Positions 1 through 10,028 of a stretch of 64,000 nt of DNA are shown one piece after another. This stretch comes from Hofstenia miamia (taxonomy: Eukaryota; Xenacoelomorpha; Acoela). How positions within the stretch are numbered: position 1 is the stretch's first letter; each line of letters starts with the position of its first letter. Location of the stretch: positions 157,752-221,751 of the forward strand of contig SCFE01000019.1 of the NCBI GenBank assembly GCA_004352715.1. The letters run 5' to 3'. A program made the translations under genes and the position numbers. The notes below the pieces were generated by a model that saw only the letters and a program-made list of their open reading frames with translations, was not told the origin of the DNA and did no database searches.

Positions 1-1752
1 AGTCTATCACTCTACTTTAGCATAACTGGACGTAAGTTATTATATTGTTACGGTGTCGTGTTCACCTTTTGCAGCGCCAAACCCAGTCGAAGTATTTTTT
101 CTCTATGCTTTAATTGCGGCTTCACAATCGGCTTTCATTACCACCAAATTCCTAAACACAGCAAGCAATTGAATTTACATATTTTTTATAATATTTTTCA
201 ACACTCTGCTTAATTCATCCTGTTTTCTAAATTCTTTAATATCTGCGTTCTTCATTGTACACCTTCCTTTATGTAGATTCTTCTTGCAATATATGCTTGG
301 CTTTGTTGGTTACAGTCGCCATCCAATTTCTGCAGTGGTAATTTGTTCTAATAAGTAATCTTCTTCTGGTTTTTTTCAATTTGATTTAAAATAAAAGTTT
401 GGCGCTTTTTATAAACTAGCTTGATTGTGTAATATGCCACTTTATAAGAAAGATATGAGTTGAAACCTGGATGGTAGAACAATCTTAGTGATTACATTAT
501 TTGATTTACTCCAGTAAATTTGATACTTTATGTGTTTCTATAGATTGCGACACAATGTTTAATAGAATTTTATTAACTTGTATAAACTTTTAGTTTTTCC
601 TTTTTCTGGATGATGATCTTAAGGAAAAAAGGACTTCCGATATTCATGTATTCTAAAGTGCAACCTCCAATGTTATTGTTGCTTTTGCGCGGTAAATTTT
701 AGCTTTTGGCTTTCTTTGCATTGTGTATTTTTTTTTATTTAGTGCTGTTTAGTTGTTCCAAATATAGCTTTCATTTCATTTCAATATTTTGCTTAATCAA
801 TATTTCCTTGTGCATAATATATATTATATAAAATTTTATATATCATTGTATTTTGTAATCATTGTTTATATTGCATGATTATATATTTTCATGAATCTAA
901 ATTCCATTATGCTTTAACAAATCGTAACTTTTTTAAAAATATTTTATTTCATCATCTTAAATCTTTTGGTTTTATCCTTGGACCAAATGTTTGAACGTCG
1001 AATTGTCAAATGCTTTAGGACACTAAATGAATAAATACAATTAACTGCTTGCTCATTTGCCAGATACCAACTTGCTTTTCAATTTTAAATTTAAATCGTG
1101 TTCACATTAACTCAACAAGCAAATTCAATTGCAAACATCTACTACCTGGAATACAGCCTATTTCTTGGAAGATCGTTAACTTTCATGATTGTTTGTAAAA
1201 CTCTTATTATTCATAATAATTTCTAATCCAATGATTCAAGATATTGATATATTTTCTATATTCATTATCAGAACGTTATGTGTAGTGCGATTTTGAATGC
1301 TTTTACAAAAATAGCATTTCTCATTTTAAAGGAATTAAAATTTCCATATCATTTGTGCACACAAATAATTCTCCACTTAAAACTTCAATGTTAAATGAGT
1401 TCGCACAAACTCATAAATGTGTCCATTTCAAAAGCCTTCAACCCAAAAACCACACCTCGGTGAGAGGACCCTTGATTGAATTGACGTTGAAATAAGAATG
1501 ATAAATCAACACATTATTGANGGGAAATCGTCAACAGAAGATGATTGGGAAAGAATTCTTCAATGAAGAGAAAAACTTCAGTGAAGGGAGCAGCGGTTGT
1601 AAAGGGGGAGTGATCCAAATGGAGTTGAATAGGATGAAACAGGAGCAAAATCCAATGAAATTCAAACGCAGAGAGAGAGAGAGTGACGTGCGAACTGCAC
1701 GTCAACAAACGCCTTTTTTTCTACACAAAGAGTACTCAGATTTAAAGACGCC
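1..1752. other. Anonymous AT-rich DNA, no gene seen
   Basis: I see no convincing coding sequence on either strand. The only open stretches, near 1514-1768, span a single N at 1521 and a GA run near 1671-1683, and look like low-complexity artefacts. The single N resembles other one-base joins in this scaffold. Confidence 0.6.
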
Positions 1753-2095
1753 GCAAGAAACTTTTTAAAGGACGGGCAAAAAATTTTTTGCACGTGTTTT
1801 TGTAGAAAAAATATTTGATATCTTTTTGAGGAAATTTAATCATTTAATTGAAAGAGGGCAAGAAGATGATATCTTATTTTCCAAGCAGTTGATTATCCGA
1901 AGTAATGTGCTAGAATCTGCTGCTGCTTTTATCTGCGATCCTATGTGGAAAATATAAGAACTTAGGCCTATGGTTTATTTTCTACCACTCAACTATGTTG
2001 GAATCAATATTTACCATATCAGTAGATTTTAAAATAACACTATTATTTTCCAGATATTCATCAAAGATTTAACCTGGTTTAATGGTTAAATTAAG
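1753..2095 (+). repeat. Dispersed repeat family, copy A
   Basis: This segment is homologous, in the same orientation, to 42428-42806. Shared blocks include TTTTTTGCACGTG near the start, GAGGAAATTTAATCATTT, GATTATCCGAAGTAATGTGC with TAGAATCTGC after it, TAGATTTTAAAATAACAC, and ATCAAAGATTTAA near the end. Both copies have many substitutions and short indels. No ORF or terminal inverted repeat is visible, so its class is unknown. It is probably an old non-autonomous element or the untranslated part of a larger one. Confidence 0.65.
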
Positions 2096-2548
2096 TTTGA
2101 GGCAATACTGTTACCCCAACAACAACTAAAATAGGATCTTGAGCTCAATTCAAATAAGAACTTGATATTTTGTGAATTCCCACATTTTTTACGTACTTTT
2201 TTTCTGGACAATATGGGAGCCATCCTAAGTTTGCTTATTTAGATTCAACAAAAACATCAATAGGCTAAGTTTTGGGTAACTTTCTTACCCCAAAATTAAT
2301 CGGCTTGCAACTTTGCTTTGGGATGATTGCTAGTTTGTTATAGTAATGTCATGCTTGAAAAACCCTAATGCTATGATTTCATGAAAATTTTATAAATATT
2401 CATTTAGCTCGTACCCAAACGACATCTATATTGTGAAATTCTAAGTCCTTTTAGTTTTTGTATGCTAAGATTTTTGCACATTTTAGTTGCTACGTAAAGA
2501 AGAAAATCTCAGAAAAAAGCTATATCCATCTTAGGACTCCAGGGATTT

Positions 2549-3573
2549 GAATTATATATATATATATATATATNNNNNNNNNNNNNNNNNNNNNNNNNNN
2601 NNNNNNNNNNNNNNNNNNNNNNNNNNNNNNNNNNNNNNNNNNNNNNNNNNNNNNNNNNNNNNNNNNNNNNNNNNNNNNNNNNNNNNNNNNNNNNNNNNNN
2701 NNNNNNNNNNNNNNNNNNNNNNNNNNNNNNNNNNNNNNNNNNNNNNNNNNNNNNNNNNNNNNNNNNNNNNNNNNNNNNNNNNNNNNNNNNNNNNNNNNNN
2801 NNNNNNNNNNNNNNNNNNNNNNNNNNNNNNNNNNNNNNNNNNNNNNNNNNNNNNNNNNNNNNNNNNNNNNNNNNNNNNNNNNNNNNNNNNNNNNNNNNNN
2901 NNNNNNNNNNNNNNNNNNNNNNNNNNNNNNNNNNNNNNNNNNNNNNNNNNNNNNNNNNNNNNNNNNNNNNNNNNNNNNNNNNNNNNNNNNNNNNNNNNNN
3001 NNNNNNNNNNNNNNNNNNNNNNNNNNNNNNNNNNNNNNNNNNNNNNNNNNNNNNNNNNNNNNNNNNNNNNNNNNNNNNNNNNNNNNNNNNNNNNNNNNNN
3101 NNNNNNNNNNNNNNNNNNNNNNNNNNNNNNNNNNNNNNNNNNNNNNNNNNNNNNNNNNNNNNNNNNNNNNNNNNNNNNNNNNNNNNNNNNNNNNNNNNNN
3201 NNNNNNNNNNNNNNNNNNNNNNNNNNNNNNNNNNNNNNNNNNNNNNNNNNNNNNNNNNNNNNNNNNNNNNNNNNNNNNNNNNNNNNNNNNNNNNNNNNNN
3301 NNNNNNNNNNNNNNNNNNNNNNNNNNNNNNNNNNNNNNNNNNNNNNNNNNNNNNNNNNNNNNNNNNNNNNNNNNNNNNNNNNNNNNNNNNNNNNNNNNNN
3401 NNNNNNNNNNNNNNNNNNNNNNNNNNNNNNNNNNNNNNNNNNNNNNNNNNNNNNNNNNNNNNNNNNNNNNNNNNNNNNNNNNNNNNNNNNNNNNNNNNNN
3501 NNNNNNNNNNNNNNNNNNNNNNNNNNNNNNNNNNNNNNNNNNNNNNNNNNNNNNNNNNNNNNNNNNNNNNNNN
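2549..3573. other. (TA)n tract running into a 1000-base assembly gap
   Basis: A TA microsatellite at 2549-2573 leads into exactly 1000 Ns (2574-3573). The round size suggests an estimated or default gap length. Apparent ORFs across it are all N and carry no information. Confidence 0.95.
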
Positions 3574-3901
3574 ATTACCAATTATTGATCTGAGATTTCA
3601 TAAATTACTATGAAAACGAAAGTTTTAAAATCAGTATCAAATCATTCTAAATGCGACAAAAATTAGAAGAACTGACTACATCGAAATTACATGCAACAAG
3701 TCATAGCCAATGATAAACACAGCCTGGCCATATGCAGAATGGTAATTATAAAATGAGGTGGTGATAAATGCATTGATAGTTTCAAGGCTAGTGCAATTAC
3801 GCAAATGCCCATTTGCAGTGTTCATAATCCCCCAACCTTTGGCAATTCTCATTAGCAGTTATTGTTAGCATTCCCCTACAAATCAGTGCTTAACATTTCT
3901 C

Positions 3902-4843
3902 ATGGTCAGAAAGTGTTCAGCACCAAATTGCAAATCAGGTTATGATGATAAAACTCATTTCCAAATGCTACTGATCTTTGCACAAAGTCGTTACGCTCAT
4001 TGTCACAAACTGATTTTGTAATCACAAAGAATAGCAATGTGTGCGAATTGCATTTCACAGAAGACTGCTTCGTATTTACAGCTTCAGGGAGAAAAAAATT
4101 AAAAGCAGGATCAATTCCTACAATATTTGATATTCCAAAAAGTATTCAGGTTAGTTTTAACATAGAATTTGTGTTTTGTGATATGATATTAAAATTTCTT
4201 CTACATTGCGTTATGCATATAGTTTGCATTTACTGTGGGGCTGTGTATCAATGAAATATATTTTATTAGTCTTTACTAATGTATTCCCCCATTTCTAGAA
4301 TTGAAATAAATCAAGACATATTTGTATAGCTGAACAGCAATAAAATGTGTAGAAATATGTATTATTTTTTGCCAATAAATCTCTCTTTCCTAAACAAACG
4401 ATATTTTTATATATAAAGATTTCAATTTAGTTTTTCTAAATTGGAAAGGTTATTTAGCAAACAGTAACAAAAGAACGTCCACCTCCAAAAGTTAGAAATG
4501 TTAAGGATGAACTGAAAGAATTTTTTTTATTGACAAACTTAAGAATCTTTCAGATATTAGTCCTTCACATTATCCAAAAGATTAAAATGTTGATTTTAGT
4601 GGCAGTAATCTTCGAATATTTCATATACTAGCAGATCTACCTATTATTAGAGAAGCCATTGTCATTAAACCCGACCTATCTGTAAAATTATACATTTGTG
4701 GAAATCCTGTGCCACTGCCAGCTTGGATTCGATCTTGTAAATCAAGCAAACTTTGTAAAAAATCACAAATTATGGAATTGTGTAATTATTTAAAGAACAT
4801 TGAAAATGATTGGATATCGTTGGCTACGGTTAAAGTCATCTAA
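3902..4843 (+). pseudogene. THAP-domain protein gene, two exons, frameshifted
   Basis: The ATG at 3902 opens with MVRKCSAPNCKSG, giving the first two zinc ligands (C-x4-C) of a THAP DNA-binding zinc finger. After a break near 3990 a different frame continues with VCELHF (the C-x2-H half) and GSIPTIF, which matches the AVPTIF box closing THAP domains. Exon 1 ends at 4149 in AG|GTTAGT. A plausible acceptor (ATTTAG, to 4457) resumes in phase with QTVTKERPPPKVRN. Exon 2 shifts frame near 4530, has a stop (KD*), then reads to a stop at 4841-4843 through a segment with NPVPLPAWIRS, like the region downstream of THAP domains in other proteins. The middle of the THAP domain is missing. It could be a dead host gene or a THAP-bearing transposase remnant. 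No TIR was found because the gap lies upstream. Confidence 0.65.
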
Positions 4844-4848
4844 AATAT

Positions 4849-5196
4849 TTAGCTACTACTAGGGATATCTGAAATATCATTGCAATTAAACTTTATATAT
4901 TCTACAAAAACGTTTTTATTTGGAGGAACATTAATTAATTCATTTTCGGAAGAATTTGTAGTTGATATAATTTTGATCCATAAAATCTCAAAAACAGAAT
5001 GATCTTATTCAAATTCATTTTTTCGGATTGGATTTAAAACTCTACTATCGCTAATTTTAACAGAAACATTTAAGCTTGTGGCATCTGGATTAAACAAATT
5101 TGAATTGATATCATTGTTTAGCCAAGTTTCTGAAATTGCAAAAACTGAATTTGAGACAAAAGGAGTTGCAATTAAATAATAAAAACAAAATATCAA
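4849..5196 (-). mobile_element. LINE endonuclease-domain fragment
   Basis: Reading right to left, the minus strand encodes FAISETWLNNDI, the typical motif of the apurinic-type endonuclease of CR1/L2-like LINEs, then LFNPDATSL. After a frame change it continues with NKNVFVEYIKFNC, the next conserved strand of the same domain. A stop follows DIPSSS. It is truncated at both ends and abuts an (AAT)n run on its right. Clade assignment is inference from the motifs. Confidence 0.6.
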
Positions 5197-5229
5197 TAAT
5201 AATAATAATAATAATATTAATAATAATAG

Positions 5230-5335
5230 TTTTCAGACTCCCTGGGAACTGGTGTGTTCCCCGAGCTGAGAGGGATACCAGCATGACGTTGAGAAGTAAT
5301 GAAATAATAATAGTAATAACAATGATAATAGATGT
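5230..5335 (+). mobile_element. 3' tail of a CRE/R2-like LINE, copy 1
   Basis: The segment CCCTGGGAACTGGTGTGTTC followed by CCCGAGCTGAGAGGGATACC and an (AAT)n-like tail is homologous to the end of the larger copy at 6965-7010 and to the last 39 bases of the window (63962-64000). It looks like the 3' untranslated end of a severely 5'-truncated LINE that finishes in a degenerate AAT repeat. Confidence 0.6.
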
Positions 5336-5399
5336 GTGCTGAGGATACTGAAGACCAATGGACTTTCAGGGAAATGTTTTTGTTTCCTAAATAAAGACA

Positions 5400-7010
5400 T
5401 GGGCAGACTAAGATAGATGGGCACGGCTGAGGCTTAGGGGGCATGCTCAAAGGAGAGAACTTATCACCACTACTGACCACTACTGTTTGTATTTAGCTTA
5501 ATGCTAATCAAAGAGAGGCTAAAGGATACAGCAAGAGAAGAATAGTAGATCATGGAGTCGCCTATGGTGAAGCGATGACCTGAAGATGTATTCAAGTTCA
5601 ACGAAGGTGCTGCAGAAGCAAGTGGAGACATTGAAGAAGGCAAATATGGAATTTAGGCTAGAGTTTGCAGTAGCAACAAGATCATTGACAGGTGTACAGA
5701 TGGAGAAGGTTAAGGACGAACAGTGGTAATATGATTGAGGGGATGAAGGAACTGTACAAGTACTTAGGAATAAGGAAGATATAGAACAGATAATTAAAAA
5801 GTGGAAACAAAGTTAAGGTATACATACAAGAGCAATGTAAGGAAGATACTACAAAGGTCAGCATTGAGTGGGCACAATCGTATCAAGTCAATTAATACGT
5901 GGACAATAACAATGTCGAAATAATCACCAAGAACAATTAGGTGGAACAAGAATGAACCAAGAAAGCTACACAAGGAAACCAGGAACTTACTAGCAGCAGA
6001 AAGAGCATTCATCTGAATTGGAGATGTTGATAGATTGTAGATGGCAAGGCACAAAGGATGGACATGAATGCTAAGTGTCGAGGAAGCCTTATAAACAGCA
6101 GCTCTAGGAGCAAAGGAATGATCAGAATAGTAACACAGAGTCACTACTGGAGGCCAGTATGAAGTTAAGGAAGATAACGACAGAGCTCGACTGAAAGAAT
6201 GCCTACCAGAGTAGGATAGAAGAAGAGAGAAAATCAATGTCTAGGCAAAAGGCAATGCACGGAGAATACTTGAGGAGTACAAAAAACTGCGACCAAAAAA
6301 AGGGGCAACAACTGGTTAAGGAAGGTAGTACTAAAGAAGGAAACAGAAACACTGATAATGGCAGCACAGGAGAAAGTGGTAAGGACAAATTGGGCGAAGA
6401 ATTACATAGCCCAAAGACTTGAGATACGTGATAAGTGTAGTCTATGTAAGAATGACTTGGAGACAGAAGATCACCTGATAGCAGAGTGTGAGAAATTGGC
6501 GCAGAACGAGTATAAGTTCAGGCATGACAAGTTGGGACGAATAGTACATTGGAGCTTGAGTAGGCAGCATGAGCTAGAAGCAGGAGATAAGTGGTATTGG
6601 CTTAAGTCACAGGGAGTCATAGAAAATGAGAAGGTTAGGATATTGTGAAATTTCAACATACAGATGAGTAAGGTGATCGCAGCATGGAGGCCAGATACGG
6701 TAGTGGTAGATTGGGAACAGTGATAGACCTCTGTACGAAAGGACATGAATGTAGAAAGCAAGAAGAAAGTAGAGATAGACAAGTACAGGAAGTTGATTAA
6801 AAATAAAGAGGTTGTGGAAGCAGAATTACTAGACGCAGTAAGCAAGAGATAAGTGATGCTTGAAAAAATTTTAGGATTACCAAAGTTGATGATAGGGTTA
6901 GGGGCGATTGTAAAGAAAGCAGCACTGCTAGGAACTGCTAGAGTCCTAGGAAATCCCACGGCATGCTCCCCGGGACCATGTTAGTTCCCTGAACTGAGAG
7001 TCACACACTA
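5400..7010 (+). mobile_element. Decayed 3' half of a LINE with restriction-like endonuclease (CRE/R2/HERO type)
   Basis: Several frames together give the C-terminal half of the polyprotein. Near 5830-5900 the reading includes VRKILQRSALSGHNRIKSINTW, interrupted by stops, from the RT thumb region. At 6237-6270 is QKAMHGEYLRS. At 6430-6530 is a CCHC-type finger (CSLCKNDLETEDHLIAEC) followed by EYKFRHDKLGRIVHW. Near 6640-6710 come ENEKVRIL, AAWRPDTVVVDWEQ and two stops, which correspond to the PD-(D/E)xK endonuclease core of this superfamily (family consensus RRPDIVVVD). The end has AALLGTARVL, the usual C-terminal box, then the same 3' tail as 5230-5300. Numerous stops and frameshifts make it dead. 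Its upstream part is absent. Naming a clade within R2/NeSL/HERO would need a tree. Confidence 0.7.
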
Positions 7011-7165
7011 TACGTGCATTTTACAAAATTATATATATATTCACATTTACTTAAAGGGCGTAAATTTCAGACGAAGTCTGTTGAAGCATTTAATTGATTC
7101 GATATTCCTAATAATGATTATTTGAATAATAAAATTTTTTCATTTTTCTTCGGAAATGTTCATAA
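7008..7165 (-). mobile_element. 3' end of a CR1/L2-like LINE
   Basis: The reverse complement contains ATTATTAGGAATATC, then GAAATTTACGCCCTTTAAGT and TTTTGTAAAATGCACG. The plus-strand LINE at 62437-63709 has the same blocks in the same order at its 3' end. This is therefore a short 5'-truncated insertion of the same family, in the opposite orientation, landing just beside the CRE-type tail. Confidence 0.7.
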
Positions 7166-8700
7166 ATTTGTTCCATTTATAGTTTCATATTTAAATATTC
7201 ACAGTGAGGCAATGCTGAAAAATTATAAATGCTAGAAATAAAGGAAAATTGGAATTGGATGATCATCAAAAGTAAGGCATCTAATCTACAGGTCATCGGA
7301 ATAAATGTATTTCTATTGTTCATTCTACCTTATCTGAAAAACTGGTAATTGAGACACTCTCTGGGTAAATAGAGATGCGAATCGATGATAATTTTATTTA
7401 CCGTACAAGCAAACTGGGTAGTAACTGCGTCATTCACAATTTTGAGGAGTATGTGTTTTGGCAATTGCTAAATAGAATTTCTTGGTCAGCAAAGTTTTTT
7501 CAGATGCTTTTCCTTCTGGGAATATCATCTCAGACCCAAAAAAGATAACAAGGTAATACATACACCTTATAGGCATCCGTATCAAAGCTACCTAAGCCTT
7601 GATCCATATATTAGACGATTGGTCTAAGAATTGGGTGATTTTATTAAGAATAGTAAATATAAAGTCGATTCACTTAATCATGTGCTTAATGTGTTTATCC
7701 CATTTTAAGTATTGTACAAATGAAGGACCGGTTACTTTAATAATTTCAACTTGCACAATTATTTTGAAACTGTTAATATTATTCGGTTTAATAAAGAAAT
7801 TGTCTTTGACTTTGGCATAGAAAAGTTACTAGAGGGTTTTTCTTTTCAGCATAGTAAGGAGCTAGAAACAGTTCTGAATAATTAACTGTTCGATATCTAA
7901 TTTGATATAAATAATCAATGTTGATAAGTACCTAAAGAAAAAATTGAAAATCCAAAAATGTGTTTAGATTCAGAATTTCTAAAAAATACATTGAAAAGTA
8001 CGTAAGTACTCCTTATTTTCTGCAAAGTGTGACACTTGTTCATTTTGAAGGTTCACGCAACTACTTCTAGTCAAGAAGGAGCTATGGAAAGTTAGAGTCA
8101 CATTTTGCGTATTTTAGCAAATTATAAAATTTTTTGAATTCCGCAAAAGCACCTATTTTATGCCCGATTGTTAGAATACATAAAGATGGGTATTTATAAT
8201 TTGGATAAGCATTGATGTCCTCTGAGCTTATCCACAGGAACTGTCTCTTATACACATCATAGGAGGCCCTAGTGCTATGTTATTCTAAAATATTCTAAAA
8301 TTACAAATTCTGTTAAAAGCCTAAAACATATTTATTAGTACTTTTAATAGTTGCATCATTTTTTCACCCTAATAGCAACAGGTGCTAAATTCAGTTTTGA
8401 AAGCCTACAAAATACTCGATCCGTGTCAAGCCAAAATTTTGTACTTTTTCATAAAACGTCACTTCAAGAATTAATCTTGTAATAAAAAGTGTATTTGCAA
8501 AACATCTGACAATTTATACTAATAGGGACAACAGAATTTGATCATAACCGTCTCTTTTTAATTAAATTTTTAAAAGTATCGCCGATTAGCATTAGATGTT
8601 AAAATAAACCATTAAATGAAATTAACTTCTAATTGATAAATTTGCATCGTTTAGAACGTAATTTCTTATCCAATCACATTCGCCTTATCTAACTGCTTTA
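7166..8700. other. Anonymous AT-rich DNA, no gene seen
   Basis: No supported coding sequence. It contains the Tn5 mosaic-end match annotated separately and, at its right edge, the presumed 3' splice acceptor of the GPCR gene (AATTTATTTCAG, ending at 8712). Confidence 0.5.
8241..8258 (+). other. Tn5 (Nextera) mosaic-end sequence, probable library artefact
   Basis: The 18 bases CTGTCTCTTATACACATC equal the first 18 of the 19-base transposase mosaic end used in tagmentation libraries; the next base is A instead of T. An 18-base match is not expected by chance in 64 kb. The likely cause is untrimmed adapter at a contig end, so the join between flanking sequences should be distrusted. Confidence 0.9.
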
Positions 8701-8720
8701 AATTTATTTCAGAACAGAAT

Positions 8721-9842
8721 GTGACTGAGATGGTTGTTGAATATTGGCTTAATACTACCAGTGAACCCGTTGAAGTCATTAAATTCACAATCGACGACAT
8801 ACTCCGCTTACTCTTTTGCTATGCTGTAGCATTCGTGGGGATATTCAACAATTTAATCATTCTTTACATATTTTTGAAGAAATCTGTGATAACTACATAT
8901 GATGTTTGCATTATCGCCATCGGACTGTCCGATTTTGGGTTTTGCTTCGCCACTGTCTTTTTTGGAACCTTAACTTTGTTTTACAAGACTCACATTATTT
9001 TGCTTATCGGCGGCTGCACGCATTCGTTTCTTCAATTTTCTTCTTGGATTCAAATATTTAATCTCAGTATAGAGCGCTATATGGCTATTTGCCAACCTAT
9101 ACTTCATCTGTTCGTCTATACAACATTTAATGCTAAGTGTATTTCATCTATAGCATTTCTATTTGCAATGGGTTTTACTGTTCCGGTAGGGTTTTTCTAT
9201 GCCACCCATCGTATTGACAAAGTTGATTATTTTTACTTCTCTATTCGCTTAATACTTGCCACGATTACAATAATAACAGTGGTAGTTGTATACACGGTGA
9301 TTGGAATGGAACTATATAATCGACATGAGAAGAAAAAGCAAATGCGGATGTTAATGAACGGTCAGAATCCTAAAACAAGCAATTGCATGCGGTTGCTGCA
9401 GAAAGTTTTGTGTCCATGCTTAAACAGGTCACAACCTACGGCTCAAGAAGAAACTGATAGCTACCGTAACAAAGCAACCGAGAAACGAAACAAACGACGA
9501 CGTAATTTGGAGGTAAGAATGACATGTTCCGCTTATATAGTTGCTCTTCTCTTTATTGTTCTGGTAATTCCTTCCATTTTCCAGTCATTCTTGGAGCTAT
9601 ACCAGCCTTCACGGCCATCACCAACTCCGCCAAGGATGACAACATTCAATCAGATCAGTATAATGTTATTCAACATCCATTTTATAGTCAATTTTTATGT
9701 CTATCTCATAAACAATACCATCTTTAGGAACAAGATTAAAAAAATGTTTTGTTGCTGTGTAAGCAAGAAGTCTTTGAATAGTATGGCGAAAATGGAGAGC
9801 TCAACTGAGGTGAAAACAAATCACACTTTTTCGAAGGTTTAA
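8721..9842 (+). CDS. Rhodopsin-type (class A) G protein-coupled receptor
   Basis: This is a plasma-membrane receptor of up to 373 residues with seven hydrophobic segments: TM1 about 28-52 (N43/N44), TM2 61-87 (LSD, D71 at the 2.50 site), TM3 92-117 followed by E118-R119-Y120, TM4 138-160, TM5 170-197, TM6 270-290 and TM7 310-330. Sites NVT (just upstream) and NTTS suit an extracellular N terminus. The third loop is long and basic, and a CCC cluster after TM7 may be palmitoylated. Oddities: TM6 has LVIP without the usual CWxP tryptophan, TM7 has NFYVY for NPxxY, and the loop after TM4 has no cysteine to pair with C99. Ligand unknown. The open frame begins at GTG 8721 and even upstream to 8655; the first ATG is 8730. 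The CAG at 8710-8712 looks like an acceptor, so translation may start in an upstream exon that I could not find. Numbering is from 8721. Confidence 0.85.
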   Translation: MTEMVVEYWLNTTSEPVEVIKFTIDDILRLLFCYAVAFVGIFNNLIILYIFLKKSVITTYDVCIIAIGLSDFGFCFATVFFGTLTLFYKTHIILLIGGCTHSFLQFSSWIQIFNLSIERYMAICQPILHLFVYTTFNAKCISSIAFLFAMGFTVPVGFFYATHRIDKVDYFYFSIRLILATITIITVVVVYTVIGMELYNRHEKKKQMRMLMNGQNPKTSNCMRLLQKVLCPCLNRSQPTAQEETDSYRNKATEKRNKRRRNLEVRMTCSAYIVALLFIVLVIPSIFQSFLELYQPSRPSPTPPRMTTFNQISIMLFNIHFIVNFYVYLINNTIFRNKIKKMFCCCVSKKSLNSMAKMESSTEVKTNHTFSKV

Positions 9843-10022
9843 CTGATCTTTGTGACATTGGTGTTTGTGAAGTGATGTGGTTGTATTAAATATAGTTATA
9901 TTTTAAGCATTCATCTTTGTAAGGTTTTGAAGTAGGTGCTCATACGCATCCAAATATACATGTAGGAGATGAAAAAAGTTGTCTATTCAATACAAAAAAA
10001 CCAATTCCACTTAAATTCAATC

Positions 10023-10028
10023 AATAAA
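10023..10028 (+). terminator. Candidate polyadenylation signal of the GPCR gene
   Basis: AATAAA lies 181 bases after the receptor stop codon, on the same strand, in AT-rich sequence. It is the first canonical hexamer I noticed downstream. In DNA of this composition the hexamer is common, so this is only a candidate. Confidence 0.35.

Noticed and set aside
2520-3593. Long ORFs across the first gap, and similar ones at 38004-39250, 40531-40917 and 63526-63996
   Set aside because: They consist almost entirely of untranslated Ns plus TA-repeat translation.
5217-6959. Minus-strand ORFs of up to 162 residues opposite the CRE-type LINE
   Set aside because: Shadows of the plus-strand element, whose motifs are clear.
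9524-9727. 67-residue plus-strand ORF within the GPCR
   Set aside because: Out-of-frame shadow of the receptor coding sequence.
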